64,000 nucleotides of DNA from a virus (IMGVR_UViG_3300047462_000185:42638-106637); one strand, 5' to 3'; shown: positions 8,477 through 16,966, counted from the first letter of the stretch. Notes: a model not told the origin generated them from the sequence alone. Made by a program: numbers and translations.

Positions 8477-9483
8477 TCTGCGGCCTCCTGGACCGGTTCT
8501 GCGGCCTGCTCGGCCGGTGCCTCATCGGGCATTTTGACGATGGTGACGGCGCCGTTCTTCGCCTTGCTGGCGCTGATGCCGTGGCCGAACGCGCGGCGCG
8601 CCTCCTTCGGGAAAAGCGCCTTGATGTCCTTCTTGGCGGCGTCGAGAATCTTCGCGGCCTCCTCGTGGTCGATGAACCGGTGTGCCGCATCGGCCCAGGC
8701 GTTGCTCGCCGTCATGTCGGTCTCGACCATGCTGCTTAGGTCGAGCACGGCGGGCGGCAGGTTCATCGCTTTTGGCTCGATGCCGCGCTCGACCGATTGC
8801 CAGAACCGCGCCTCGGCCTCGGCCAGTTCGGCCATATAGACCGGATCGAATTCGATGGGCTGGAGGATGTGCTTGTAGGTGCCCATCGTCATCGAGAGAT
8901 AGGCGAACTCGGTGCCGGCGACCCACATGTTGTGCTGACATTGGGGCCAGAACTTTTCGATCAGCTCGGGCAGCTTCTGGAACCCCACCGCTGCCTTACA
9001 CTCGACAATGCCTGTCATGCCGGCGATCGTGCTGAGCAGGAATCCGTCGAGCGAAGCGTGCCGGTGCGCCACCTTCGGATGTCGCGCCACCTCGCCGTGA
9101 CGGGTGATGCGCGTCCCAGGCGCGCAGAAGCCCTGCGCCGCGGCCGCTTCCTCGGTGATGGCGAGGTTGAGACGTTCGAGCCAATGGCCGCAGCGCACCG
9201 TCAGGTCGCCCGAGATGTCATGGTGGGCGCGTTCGCCCCGCATGATCTCGGCCAGTTCGAGCAGCTTGCCCGGCTCGCCCTTGGCGATGATCCGGGCGTC
9301 CGAGCCGCCGATGCTGCGCTCGCGCTGGGCGCGCTGCTTGGGGGTGAGGCCGAGACTGGCCAGGTCGACGATACCGTCGGGCCGGAGCCCGTAATGGGGC
9401 GTCAGTGCTGCCATGACCGAGAGCAGCCGTTCGAGGGAAAGCTCCTCGCTGGCCGCGATGGCGGCCAATTCCTCATGATCCAT
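8473..9483 (-). CDS. YqaJ-type viral recombinase (5'-3' exonuclease)
   Basis: Start MDHEELAAIAASEEL at 9483 with AAGGACAG in front; the in-frame extension to 9600 runs into the opposite gene. Motifs of the PD-(D/E)XK YqaJ/lambda-exonuclease fold are present: GGSDA near residue 60, a conserved Glu helix, then GIVECKAAVG (E-x-K catalytic) and QCQHNMWVAG. It would resect double-strand ends for ERF annealing. 336 aa is normal for the family. Confidence 0.92.
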   Translation of the reverse strand: MDHEELAAIAASEELSLERLLSVMAALTPHYGLRPDGIVDLASLGLTPKQRAQRERSIGGSDARIIAKGEPGKLLELAEIMRGERAHHDISGDLTVRCGHWLERLNLAITEEAAAAQGFCAPGTRITRHGEVARHPKVAHRHASLDGFLLSTIAGMTGIVECKAAVGFQKLPELIEKFWPQCQHNMWVAGTEFAYLSMTMGTYKHILQPIEFDPVYMAELAEAEARFWQSVERGIEPKAMNLPPAVLDLSSMVETDMTASNAWADAAHRFIDHEEAAKILDAAKKDIKALFPKEARRAFGHGISASKAKNGAVTIVKMPDEAPAEQAAEPVQEAAE

Positions 9484-9513
9484 TTCGCTGTCCTTGCTGG
9501 ATTGGCGATAAGC

Positions 9514-9527
9514 TACATGGTAGTGTG
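9514..9527 (-). promoter_or_regulatory. operator-like palindrome TACAT-GGTA-GTGTG
   Basis: Lies 30 bases before the YqaJ start and between two divergent genes; the right arm is followed by TTTTC as in most copies. One mismatch in each arm relative to CACAT/ATGTG. Confidence 0.55.
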
Positions 9528-9550
9528 TTTTCTCGTCAAGCCCGGGGGAC

Positions 9551-9880
9551 GTGATCAAGATGCGACGCCGTCCAAACCCACTCAGCCATGTGCCAGTCAC
9601 GCGAGCACAGGCGATAGCGGCTCACACGGCGGGCCAGCATGCCTATGCTGCTGGCACCGAACACGGTGCGTGCGACATCGCGAGTGTAGAGCTTAGGTGG
9701 CAATGGCAGGCCGGCTGGCGCGCCGCCGATGCAGCGTTCTGGCGCCGGCTACGCGATTGTGCTGAGCGCGGCCCGCTTCCAGGTGTTGGTCGCGGTGCGG
9801 ACCTAGACATAGCTCGCGTCCCACGATCCGCCGTCGAGCCGACACACCGGATGGAGCTTCCACCAAACTCACTTGGCTAG
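9551..9880 (+). CDS. RMF/CrpP-like small protein, 109 aa
   Basis: The only rightward gene in the first 13 kb. A central block (QHAYAAGTEHGAC...WQWQAGWRAADA) follows the ribosome modulation factor/CrpP pattern: Ala-rich helix, G, Cys, then W-x-x-GW-x-x-A. RMF dimerises and inactivates ribosomes; whether phage relatives do so is unknown. GTG at 9551 or ATG at 9560 may be the start. The C-terminal 35 residues look unstructured. A second gene with this pattern is at 44131. Confidence 0.6.
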   Translation: MIKMRRRPNPLSHVPVTRAQAIAAHTAGQHAYAAGTEHGACDIASVELRWQWQAGWRAADAAFWRRLRDCAERGPLPGVGRGADLDIARVPRSAVEPTHRMELPPNSLG

Positions 9881-9917
9881 AATGCGAAAAAGCCCCCCGA
9901 ACAAACGGGCGGCTTTG

Positions 9918-10517
9918 TCACGCTGCGGCCGGTTCGGACTCCGCCGACACCAGGGCCGGCGGATCGAATCTCCGCTTGCCGCGGGCCTCCGAGTGCCGGA
10001 TCACCTTGCGCCGGATTTCATCGGTCAGGGCGACATATTCGTGGTGCATGCGGCCGCCGGCCAGCAGGAACGCCTCGTCGGTATAGTCCGGCTTGGGCAG
10101 GGACGAGACCCAGCCGGGTCCGCGTTCCTTGCCCCAGCGGGACACCGCAGCGGCAGTGCTGGCCCAGAGGTAGGTTTGCGCCAAGGTGTGCCCCATCGGG
10201 GACTCCATGGAGCGGCTGTGCATCACGATCATGATCTCGGTCGGGCCAACCCTGTGGCCGGGCATTTGCCCGAACAGGATCTTGAGCCGCTCTTCGTAGA
10301 TCATGGCCTTCCACTCGTTGATGAATTCGATATCGGTCCATTTGCCGAGATTGTGGAACACGACCGGACCGAACGTGTAGCGCCGCTGATCGGCGGTGAG
10401 GATCGGCAGATCGGGACATAGGTCGTAGCTGAATTCCAGAACGCGCGGCGGCGAGCCCATGCGGGCCAGCAGCAGCAGCATCTTCTGGTTCTGGTTAGTT
10501 CCGGGTATCTCTGTCAT
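9918..10517 (-). CDS. unknown protein, 199 aa, paralogous to the 11236 gene
   Basis: Start MTEIPGTNQNQKM at 10517 behind GAGGAGACC and a CCTGGC/GCCAGG leader hairpin. Its middle (VGPTEIMIVMHS...LWASTAAAVS) aligns with VGPAEIVVAMNN...DWASVRVCAE of the protein at 11236-12033, so the two are paralogues. Soluble, no known domain. Confidence 0.75.
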   Translation of the reverse strand: MTEIPGTNQNQKMLLLLARMGSPPRVLEFSYDLCPDLPILTADQRRYTFGPVVFHNLGKWTDIEFINEWKAMIYEERLKILFGQMPGHRVGPTEIMIVMHSRSMESPMGHTLAQTYLWASTAAAVSRWGKERGPGWVSSLPKPDYTDEAFLLAGGRMHHEYVALTDEIRRKVIRHSEARGKRRFDPPALVSAESEPAAA

Positions 10518-10560
10518 CGGACAGGTCTCCTCAGTCCTGGCTCCATTGCCAGGGGACCGC

Positions 10561-10851
10561 CTAGTCGGCGGCTTCGACGTCCGATGTGATGCGGCGCTCA
10601 TCCACGGCGAGCGCGATTGCTTCCCACTCCTTGCGGAGCTGGTCGAGCTTTTCGCAGCGCCGACGATGCTGGGCCACAGCAACTTGCATCGCGCCGGGAT
10701 CCTGCACGTAATAGTCGCGGCCGTTCGGATGAACCTCCTGAAGCAATTTCTGAAGCCGATCGATTGCGTCGAGCACTTTTATGATTGGCTCGACCAGGCC
10801 GTCGCGTGACGTGCCGTTCATGTGCAGGGTGGGGATGGCGAGCTTTGCCAT
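10561..10851 (-). CDS. unknown helical protein, 96 aa
   Basis: Start MAKLAIPTLHMNGTSRD at 10851 with GAGGAGACC and an almost identical leader hairpin to the gene at 10517 (CCTGGCAATTGGGCCAGG). Helical, with a possible coiled coil in the second half. No family recognised. Confidence 0.75.
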   Translation of the reverse strand: MAKLAIPTLHMNGTSRDGLVEPIIKVLDAIDRLQKLLQEVHPNGRDYYVQDPGAMQVAVAQHRRRCEKLDQLRKEWEAIALAVDERRITSDVEAAD

Positions 10852-10895
10852 TGCGGGTCTCCTCAGTCCTGGCCCAATTGCCAGGGGACCGCCGA

Positions 10896-11183
10896 TCAAA
10901 CGAGATCGGCGGGGTCGACCTTCTGTTTCCAGGGCGCCAGCTGATAGAACAGCGGCTCCAAGCGTCGCGTTGGCTCGACAAACACGTAGGTCATGTCGAG
11001 CTTACGCTTGTCTTCGTCGATCGTGGTGCCCAGGAAATGCACCTTCCAGCGATGCGCCAGATCCTGGCCCATCGTGCTATAGCCGAACGGGTTGTCTTCG
11101 TCGGCCGTCGGTGCGTCCTTGTTGGCGCGAACCCGTTCCAGGGTGGCGCGCAGCTTCTTCGGGTATTGCTTCTTCTTTGCCAT
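10896..11183 (-). CDS. unknown protein, 95 aa
   Basis: Lys-rich N terminus (MAKKKQYPKKLRATLERVRA) then an alpha/beta part with HRWKVHFLGTTID. GGAGATACT precedes the ATG at 11183. No family recognised; part of the leftward operon. Confidence 0.75.
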   Translation of the reverse strand: MAKKKQYPKKLRATLERVRANKDAPTADEDNPFGYSTMGQDLAHRWKVHFLGTTIDEDKRKLDMTYVFVEPTRRLEPLFYQLAPWKQKVDPADLV

Positions 11184-11235
11184 AGTATCTCCAATGGCTT
11201 CATCGGGCCGCGGGATGCGGCGAGCCTGACCGCCC

Positions 11236-12033
11236 CTATGCGGGGACGGCCTGCTCTTCTGCCATTTGGTTCCTCACGAATTCCTGGTAGCTCATGATCG
11301 AGCGTTCGATCGTAGCGGCGAGCTGTTCCAGGTGGGCGGCCTCTTCGGCATTGTCACCTGGTGTCAGCTTCTTCTGCATGATCTGGATCGCTTCAAGCAG
11401 ATTGAGTCCAGTGACCGCGGCGATTGCCTTGGCCGTCTTCGTGGGGTGAAGTGCTGCGACGGTTGTGCGCCGCAGGTTCTGTGCGATTTCCACGTAGGTG
11501 TTGTAGTATTGCCCACGCGGTTTAAGCACGGCATCGTCGGGGATCAGATCGCATTTCAGCTTGGTTGCGGCGTCGGCCAGGGTGAGGCCCTCAAGCTCGG
11601 CGCAAACGCGCACCGAGGCCCAGTCGAAAACCTTGCGATATCCTTCCGGCACTTCGTCCGTGATGCAATTGTTCATGGCTACCACGATCTCGGCCGGCCC
11701 GACCATGACCCCTTTGGTCGCACCGAAGACGACCTCGGCGCGTTGCGACATGGCAAGCGACTCGATCTCAGGGGTGCGGTCATGGGTTGGCATGTCGGGG
11801 TGGCTACGCCACTGCATCAGGGGCGCGGCCAGGTAGGCGCTCTGGTTCGGGGGCAGCGGATCATAGAGACCGAGCGTTGCTGCGAGCTCATCGAGCGCTG
11901 CTACCAGGTTCCCTGGCATTCCGAACCGTGCCGCTTCGAGCAGCACGAGCCGGGTGAATTCGCCGGGGTTTGCGATGATCTTGCGTCCCAACGCGGATGC
12001 CGTCATGACTTGTGCAACAGATGATGACATCAT
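11236..12033 (-). CDS. unknown protein, 265 aa
   Basis: AGGAGAAC precedes two adjacent ATG codons (12033 and 12030). A strong 8-bp leader hairpin (CGGCACGC/GCGTGCCG) lies just upstream. Largely helical; the segment VGPAEIVVAMNN is shared with the 9918 gene. No catalytic motif seen. Confidence 0.75.
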   Translation of the reverse strand: MMSSSVAQVMTASALGRKIIANPGEFTRLVLLEAARFGMPGNLVAALDELAATLGLYDPLPPNQSAYLAAPLMQWRSHPDMPTHDRTPEIESLAMSQRAEVVFGATKGVMVGPAEIVVAMNNCITDEVPEGYRKVFDWASVRVCAELEGLTLADAATKLKCDLIPDDAVLKPRGQYYNTYVEIAQNLRRTTVAALHPTKTAKAIAAVTGLNLLEAIQIMQKKLTPGDNAEEAAHLEQLAATIERSIMSYQEFVRNQMAEEQAVPA

Positions 12034-12102
12034 GTTCTCCTGGTCGGCACGCGGGATTGCGTGCCGGGCAACAGCTTTTCAATGGCTATGCCACTCAGGC
12101 GA

Positions 12103-12663
12103 TCATCTCGGATCGCCTGGTTCGCTGTTGAGGATTTCCCATCCCTTCCCTTCCTGACCTGGGTGGACCGGTGCATACCGATGAACCTCCGGCTTGCCGA
12201 TCGCCAGTCCTTGTTCGCGCTCGATATGCTCTACAAATCGCATGAAAAGCGCTCTTCTGAACTCGGGATTGGTTTGCAGCAGTCGTCGGAATTCGCCGTA
12301 GACCTCGTTGTTGCTACGGGCATTTATCAGGACACGGGTGGGGACAGGATCATAGTGCAGATCGAATCTGAGCTCGAATTTCACGAGTGGCAGTTCGATT
12401 GTGTCAGTCTCTTTCAGCCGTTTCAGATCAACGGTTGAAAGAGCCATGTCGAACAGACCCTCAAAGGTGAGGGCCTCGTCGTGGTCGGCGAGCGGCTTGA
12501 TGATGATTTCATCGCCACCCTCGTCGCAGAGCAGGGTCGGTTTTTCGAACCTGACTGCCATATTGATCAGATCGATTTCGTCTTCGGTCTGCATCACGTC
12601 CAGTAGTTGCGCCATCGAAAGTTCGAGGCGTTTCATGCCGGATTTGTAAACTGAGAATTGCAT
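12103..12663 (-). CDS. unknown protein, 186 aa
   Basis: Begins MQFSVYKSGMKRLEL; acidic alpha/beta protein with strand-rich centre (TIELPLVKFELRFDLHY). The Shine-Dalgarno is weak (TAGGCG). It follows the 12673 gene after nine bases and continues the leftward operon. No family recognised. Confidence 0.7.
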   Translation of the reverse strand: MQFSVYKSGMKRLELSMAQLLDVMQTEDEIDLINMAVRFEKPTLLCDEGGDEIIIKPLADHDEALTFEGLFDMALSTVDLKRLKETDTIELPLVKFELRFDLHYDPVPTRVLINARSNNEVYGEFRRLLQTNPEFRRALFMRFVEHIEREQGLAIGKPEVHRYAPVHPGQEGKGWEILNSEPGDPR

Positions 12664-12672
12664 TGGGTTCGC

Positions 12673-13176
12673 CTATGCTGGTGGAACAAGTGCGGGATAG
12701 CGTGACCGAGCCACGTCTGTGACGTCGATCTGCGCCACGCTTCCGAACGATCCTCTGGTTGTCATGTCGTGGACCGCATCGCGGAGCGATTCGACCAGTT
12801 GGTGGACATCGACCGTGACGCGCTCATGCGCTTCGCGGCTGCCGCCCTGCCAGGCATCGATCACTTCGCAAGCCTCCTCGCCGGACGTAACGCCGTCGAT
12901 GAGAAGGTCTGTCGTTGCGGTCAACGTGACATCCACGCGCGCCGTGTATTGTTCTGGTCGCGGCGTGAACAGAGGCAGGTCGTCATCGTCCGCCCGATAG
13001 AGCGAGACGGTGGCGACGAGATTTCCAAGCATTCTCACTTGCACGTCCTTCTCGAACGAGAGCGCGACAAGCGTCTCGACCGGATCGGTGTGCGGGTGCA
13101 GCCGAGAGACAAAATCATCGAGGCCGAGGACACTGGTTGTGCCGTCGGCATGATGAATTCGGAATGACGGTGGCAT
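12673..13176 (-). CDS. unknown protein, 167 aa, first gene of leftward operon
   Basis: Start MPPSFRIHHADGTTSVL at 13176 with GAAGGAGACAG; the ORF extends to 13224 without a better site. Strand-rich first half, helical second half. It is the promoter-proximal gene of the leftward block; an operator copy lies 108 bases upstream. Confidence 0.7.
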   Translation of the reverse strand: MPPSFRIHHADGTTSVLGLDDFVSRLHPHTDPVETLVALSFEKDVQVRMLGNLVATVSLYRADDDDLPLFTPRPEQYTARVDVTLTATTDLLIDGVTSGEEACEVIDAWQGGSREAHERVTVDVHQLVESLRDAVHDMTTRGSFGSVAQIDVTDVARSRYPALVPPA

Positions 13177-13284
13177 TCCTGTCTCCTTCGATTGTTTGGG
13201 GGTGTGACGAGTCCGAAACGGCAATCGTCACGGAATAGATATGGTGCGCAGATCGGCCAAAATCAACGAGTTGGGGCCTGGCGA

Positions 13285-13298
13285 CTCATTTGCATGTG
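13285..13298 (-). promoter_or_regulatory. operator palindrome CTCAT-TTGC-ATGTG
   Basis: One mismatch in the left arm; the right arm is followed by seven T residues as in other leftward copies. Placed 108 bases before the start at 13176. Confidence 0.6.
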
Positions 13299-13361
13299 TT
13301 TTTTTGTTCGGGCTTGCACGGGCGCCGGGTGCGGGATTAGGTTCTCGGCTTCGGTCCAAAT

Positions 13362-13392
13362 GAAAACCCCCCGGCCTGGCGGGCCGAGGGGT
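13362..13392 (-). terminator. terminator-like hairpin
   Basis: On the minus strand: CCCC-GGCC...GGCC-GGGGGG stem followed by TTTT. It sits just before the leftward operon and could block leftward read-through from the replication side. Confidence 0.55.
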
Positions 13393-13542
13393 CTGAAGGG
13401 ATCGATCAATTCGCTTGGCTGTTACCGCAGCCTTGCGGCGATGCTGGGGGCGTCGGCCCCGGCCCGGACTGATCCCGAGTCGCTTAGGCTTGGGATATAT
13501 GGGCTTTTCAGCCTCGTCGCAAGGCCTTCCGCAACGCGAAAG

Positions 13543-13556
13543 CACACATTGCTGTG
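13543..13556. promoter_or_regulatory. operator palindrome CACAC-ATTG-CTGTG
   Basis: Symmetric with one tolerated change per arm; right arm followed by TTTTC. It lies 16 bases before the initiator-like gene start, so binding here would silence replication functions. Confidence 0.6.
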
Positions 13557-13572
13557 TTTTCATGGAGGGTCG

Positions 13573-14640
13573 ATGCATTCGTCGTTCAACGCCCCGGCCT
13601 GCTCTTGGGCATTTTCAATCACAGCGCCCTCGGCGCACGCAAAGCTGCTGTTGGTAGCGGTGGCTGCGCATGCGGATCAGGACGGGCTGTCGAAGGTCTC
13701 GATCACGCGGTTGGCCGAGATGACGGATATGAGCTTGCGGGGCGTTCACAACGTCCTGGCCCAACTTGAGCGGGCACGCCTGATCGCCGGCGAGCGAGTG
13801 CCGGGCATCGTGACGGCCTACAGAATCAAATGGCGTGGCACCGCCAAGGAAATGGAGACCCCTGCACCGGATGCAGGGGTGGTTGTCGGAACTCCTGCAC
13901 CGGATGCAGGGGTGGTTGTCGGAACCCCTGCACCGGATGCAGGGGTGGTTGTCGGAACCCCTGCACCGGATGCAGGGGTTCGCGCGCGCGTAGATTCTGA
14001 ATCTCAGAGAGAGAAAGAAAGAAAGGAAGTAAGCAAGTCCTCAGATTCTTCTCCGCTTCGCTACGAAGAATCTGAGACCCCCCTGCCCCCCACAGAAATT
14101 CCGACAGCGGCACAACTCGCCAAGGCTGAGATTGGCGGCAGGATGCGGGACATTTGGAACGCGGTGGTCAAGCCGTTCCCGCATTTTGCCCAGTCGAAGT
14201 GGCTCACCCCGAAGCTGCTCAATCTCGCGGTCGAGCGGTTCCAGCACGAGTTCAACCGCAGCTTCGAGCAGTGGGAAGCCTATTGCCGCAGGTTGACCAG
14301 GAACGCGTGGCTCCGCGGCGAACGTCCGGACGACAGGTCGTGGCGCCCCAGCATCGAGTGGGCCATCCAGGCCGACACGGTGCTGAAGGAGGCCGAGGGC
14401 CGCTACCCGCCCGACCCGGAGCCGAAGCCCCAGGTCGTGCAGCCGATGCACGACGTCGATCCCACCCAGGACCCGATCTGGGGCAAGCCGAACAGGATCA
14501 AGCTCGAGATCGCGCTGGCGATGCAGCGCCCCGTGATCGACGACGCCAAGCTCCAGGAGCTGTCGCGCGACTACAAGGCGGCGCTGGTCGAGGCCAGAGC
14601 CGCCCAGGCCGCGCTGAGCGGGGCGGTGGCCCATGTCTGA
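13573..14640 (+). CDS. HTH replication initiator-like protein, 355 aa
   Basis: Start MHSSFNAPACSWAF at 13573 with GGAGGGTCG. The first 90 residues form a winged-HTH typical of phage replication proteins (AKLLLVAVAAHADQDG, VSITRLAEMTDMSLRGVHNVL). Residues about 95-136 are four tandem units of TPAPDAGVVVG encoded by 33-bp iteron-like repeats, then a charged linker and a C-terminal helical domain. The next gene is the primase-helicase, so it probably loads the helicase at an origin inside its own gene, as lambda O does. This role is inference. Confidence 0.75.
   Translation: MHSSFNAPACSWAFSITAPSAHAKLLLVAVAAHADQDGLSKVSITRLAEMTDMSLRGVHNVLAQLERARLIAGERVPGIVTAYRIKWRGTAKEMETPAPDAGVVVGTPAPDAGVVVGTPAPDAGVVVGTPAPDAGVRARVDSESQREKERKEVSKSSDSSPLRYEESETPLPPTEIPTAAQLAKAEIGGRMRDIWNAVVKPFPHFAQSKWLTPKLLNLAVERFQHEFNRSFEQWEAYCRRLTRNAWLRGERPDDRSWRPSIEWAIQADTVLKEAEGRYPPDPEPKPQVVQPMHDVDPTQDPIWGKPNRIKLEIALAMQRPVIDDAKLQELSRDYKAALVEARAAQAALSGAVAHV
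13859..13980 (+). repeat. 33-bp iteron-like tandem repeats, candidate replication origin
   Basis: Three full units and one partial unit, starting at 13859, 13892, 13925 and 13958. Each contains the inverted repeat CCCCTGCA-CCGGA-TGCAGGGG (the second has one change). Even spacing of 33 bp is about three helical turns, as in iteron arrays. The repeats stay in frame within the initiator-like gene. Confidence 0.7.
14040..14076. repeat. 12-bp perfect inverted repeat near candidate origin
   Basis: Arms CTCAGATTCTTC (14040-14051) and GAAGAATCTGAG (14065-14076) with a 13-base loop. Upstream lies a purine-rich AT-richer tract (14002-14030) and the related palindrome AGATTCTGAATCT (13992-14004). This layout resembles a melting region next to iterons. 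Confidence 0.55.
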
Positions 14641-16540
14641 CGCTCGGCCCGACGAGACCCTGGAAGATGCGCTGGGGCGGCACGGCATCCAGCTGCCCGG
14701 CGCGCCCAAGGCTGGGCACACCTACGGCGGCCCACGCGACCGGCGCCAGGTCATGTGCCCGCATTGCAATGGCGGGAGGTCCCGCGAGGCCAACTTCTTC
14801 GTCACGATCGACGCGGACGGCCAGGGTGCGGTGTGGGTGTGCCATAGCGCCAAGCGCTGCGGGTGGACCGGGTCGGTGCGCCTGCAAAATGCACCCCATA
14901 TCAAGCGCGCCAAGGCGCCTCGCCCGATCCGCCGGCCAGAGCCGGAGCGTGACCCGCAGCTGCCCGAGCAGACCATTGCCTACTTCGCGGCGTTCGGGGT
15001 GCCGCTCGAGACGCTTGAAGAGTTCGGCGTGTTCCGCACCGTGCGGCGCTTTCCGGTCATGGACGCAGAGGGGCGCTTCACCGACGAGAAGCTGCCTCGC
15101 CCCTGTATCGCCTATCCGTATTACCGCGGCGGCGAGTTGGTGAACTGCAAATACAAGACGGTTTACCCCAGCGGGAAAAAGGCCTTCGCGCAGGAGTGGG
15201 GCGCCGAACGGACGATGTTCAACATCGATGCGTTCGAGTCGGATGACATCGGTTACATCGTCGAGGGCGAGGACGACGTCCTGGCGATGCGACAGTGCTA
15301 CCGCCAGGTCACCACGCTGCCCGACGGCAGTCCTTCGGCCAAGAAGCACGAGGAACCGGAGCAGCCCTACGACCCTGACCAGGACGACGATGATCGCTAC
15401 GAGGCGCTGCGCAACGAGCCGAAGATCTTGAACCTAAAGAAGGTCGTGCTGTGCGGCGACGCCGATGAGGCCGGGGCGCGGCACATGGAGCAGATCGCGC
15501 GGCGCATCGGCAAGGAGAAATGCTGGATCGTGCGCTGGCCCACCAACTGCAAGGACGCCAAGGACACGTTGAGGCTATATGGGCCAGAGGCATTGTTCGC
15601 CACGGTCGAGGCTGCGGTGCCCTACCCGATCGACGGGTTGGCCGATGTCGATGACGAGGAGATCGCCAGCTATAGAGCCGGCCTCGACGAGAAGCGCATC
15701 ACGTGCGGCATTTCGCAGATCGACCGCTACCTATCGCTCGCCGATTCGGGTCGCAACTTCATCGCCTGCACCGGGATACCGGGTCACGGCAAGACCGCGT
15801 TCTGGGTCGCGTTATCCGTGCTCTATGCTGAGACCAACACCGACTTCCACACCGTCATGTTCTCGGGCGAGATGGAGGTGAAGGAGATCGTCGCGGCGAT
15901 CGCCTCGGCGCATACCCAGAAGCCATTCTTCGATGGGCCGGCCGGCGAGGGCATCAGCACCGACGAGCTGGTCGATCATGTGCTGCCCTGGATGCGGCAG
16001 CACTACACCTTCATCGAGCCGGAGGACAGCAGGGGCGACAGCCCTCCGGTCGACTGGGTCGTCGAGAAGGGCCGCATCGCGATCCGGCGCACCAAGGCTA
16101 AGCTGTTCATCGTCGATCCGTGGCAGGAGATGGACATGTGCTACCCGGAACGGTGCAGCAAATCCATGTCGGCCTGGATCGGCGATCAGCTGCGCAAGTT
16201 CCGCTACTTGGGCCGGACCGAGCGGTGCAACGTGGTCTGTGTGGCGCACCCGTCGAAGTTGAGGCGCGACAAGGACGGCAAGCTGCCGATCCCTGAGGGC
16301 TACGATATCATGGACAGCCAGCAGTGGTTCTCGGTGAGCCGCACCGGCATGACGATTTACAGGCCGGGCGATGACAGCAGCCCCGAAATGAAGGTGCGGG
16401 TCTGGAAGGCGCGCTACAGCCAGTTCGCGATGAGGGGCGACACCTCGGTGCGGTTCAACAAGACGACGAAGCGGCTCTACCCCCCTCTGACCCAGGCCGA
16501 CATCGATTCGGGGCGCGCCTGGGGCAGCGACGCGGCTTAG
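14633..16540 (+). CDS. DNA primase-helicase (T7 gp4-like)
   Basis: Domains in order: N-terminal zinc finger (CPHCNGG...CHSAKRCGW, about residues 42-82), TOPRIM primase (VEGEDDVLAM at about 205 and VVLCGDADEAGARH at about 270), and DnaB-type RecA helicase with Walker A (GIPGHGKTAF, about 384-393) and Walker B (KLFIVDPWQEMD, about 485). It overlaps the initiator-like gene by eight bases. It unwinds DNA and primes lagging strands at the phage fork. Confidence 0.95.
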   Translation: MSDARPDETLEDALGRHGIQLPGAPKAGHTYGGPRDRRQVMCPHCNGGRSREANFFVTIDADGQGAVWVCHSAKRCGWTGSVRLQNAPHIKRAKAPRPIRRPEPERDPQLPEQTIAYFAAFGVPLETLEEFGVFRTVRRFPVMDAEGRFTDEKLPRPCIAYPYYRGGELVNCKYKTVYPSGKKAFAQEWGAERTMFNIDAFESDDIGYIVEGEDDVLAMRQCYRQVTTLPDGSPSAKKHEEPEQPYDPDQDDDDRYEALRNEPKILNLKKVVLCGDADEAGARHMEQIARRIGKEKCWIVRWPTNCKDAKDTLRLYGPEALFATVEAAVPYPIDGLADVDDEEIASYRAGLDEKRITCGISQIDRYLSLADSGRNFIACTGIPGHGKTAFWVALSVLYAETNTDFHTVMFSGEMEVKEIVAAIASAHTQKPFFDGPAGEGISTDELVDHVLPWMRQHYTFIEPEDSRGDSPPVDWVVEKGRIAIRRTKAKLFIVDPWQEMDMCYPERCSKSMSAWIGDQLRKFRYLGRTERCNVVCVAHPSKLRRDKDGKLPIPEGYDIMDSQQWFSVSRTGMTIYRPGDDSSPEMKVRVWKARYSQFAMRGDTSVRFNKTTKRLYPPLTQADIDSGRAWGSDAA

Positions 16541-16553
16541 CGGGCTTGCGAAA

Positions 16554-16567
16554 CACATAACCGTGTG
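16554..16567 (+). promoter_or_regulatory. operator palindrome CACAT-AACC-GTGTG
   Basis: Preceded by GAAA and followed by GTTTG; 33 bases before the start at 16601. One change in the right arm. Confidence 0.65.
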
Positions 16568-16600
16568 GTTTGTTGCGAGTCCCTTCATCCAGGAGCGATC

Positions 16601-16966
16601 ATGAGCGAGACCCAGACGCCACAGCCGGTCGACCCATCAGCGGCGGCGCCGGCGACGTTGTCCAACGATGACCTCGCTTCGGCCCTCCACGCGGCGCTGA
16701 GTCTGCCGGAAGGCCATCCCGCTGAAGGGCTTCTAATGGAGGTCGTGGCCCGGCTGCGTGCCTCGGGTGAGCTGGATACCGAAGACAAGGCCGTCGCCGT
16801 TAATCAAACCTCAGTCGGCACGGCTTACGGCGCCACCTTTCTGGATGGCATCGAACATGCCGCGAAGTTCGTCGAGGCCGGCGCGCTGGGCTGGCTTACC
16901 GGTCGCGCCCAGCAGGTCGCAGCGCTGATCCGGGACAGCGGAAAGGCCGCGGCTTCCAAACAGTGA
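16601..16966 (+). CDS. unknown small protein, 121 aa
   Basis: Start MSETQTPQPVDPSAA with AGGAGCGATC; Ala-rich helical protein with a low-complexity N terminus. It has its own operator and precedes an ASCH-like gene with a GTGA overlap. No family recognised. Confidence 0.75.
   Translation: MSETQTPQPVDPSAAAPATLSNDDLASALHAALSLPEGHPAEGLLMEVVARLRASGELDTEDKAVAVNQTSVGTAYGATFLDGIEHAAKFVEAGALGWLTGRAQQVAALIRDSGKAAASKQ

Larger units (their letters stand above)
13177..13572. other. divergent control region between leftward and rightward operons
   Basis: About 400 bases with no convincing gene. It holds two operator palindromes (13285 and 13543), a strong GC hairpin with a T tract readable on the minus strand (13362-13392), and presumably promoters for the leftward unknown/recombination operon and for the rightward replication operon. 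No unambiguous -35/-10 pair could be fixed by eye. Confidence 0.6.

Noticed and set aside
7415-8839. 474-aa rightward open frame
   Set aside because: Antisense to SSB, ERF and the YqaJ nuclease, whose frames carry clear motifs; low-complexity Arg/Leu/Gly sequence.
13859-13980. CRISPR array
   Set aside because: The 33-bp units are contiguous without spacers, in frame with the coding sequence and have no cas genes nearby.
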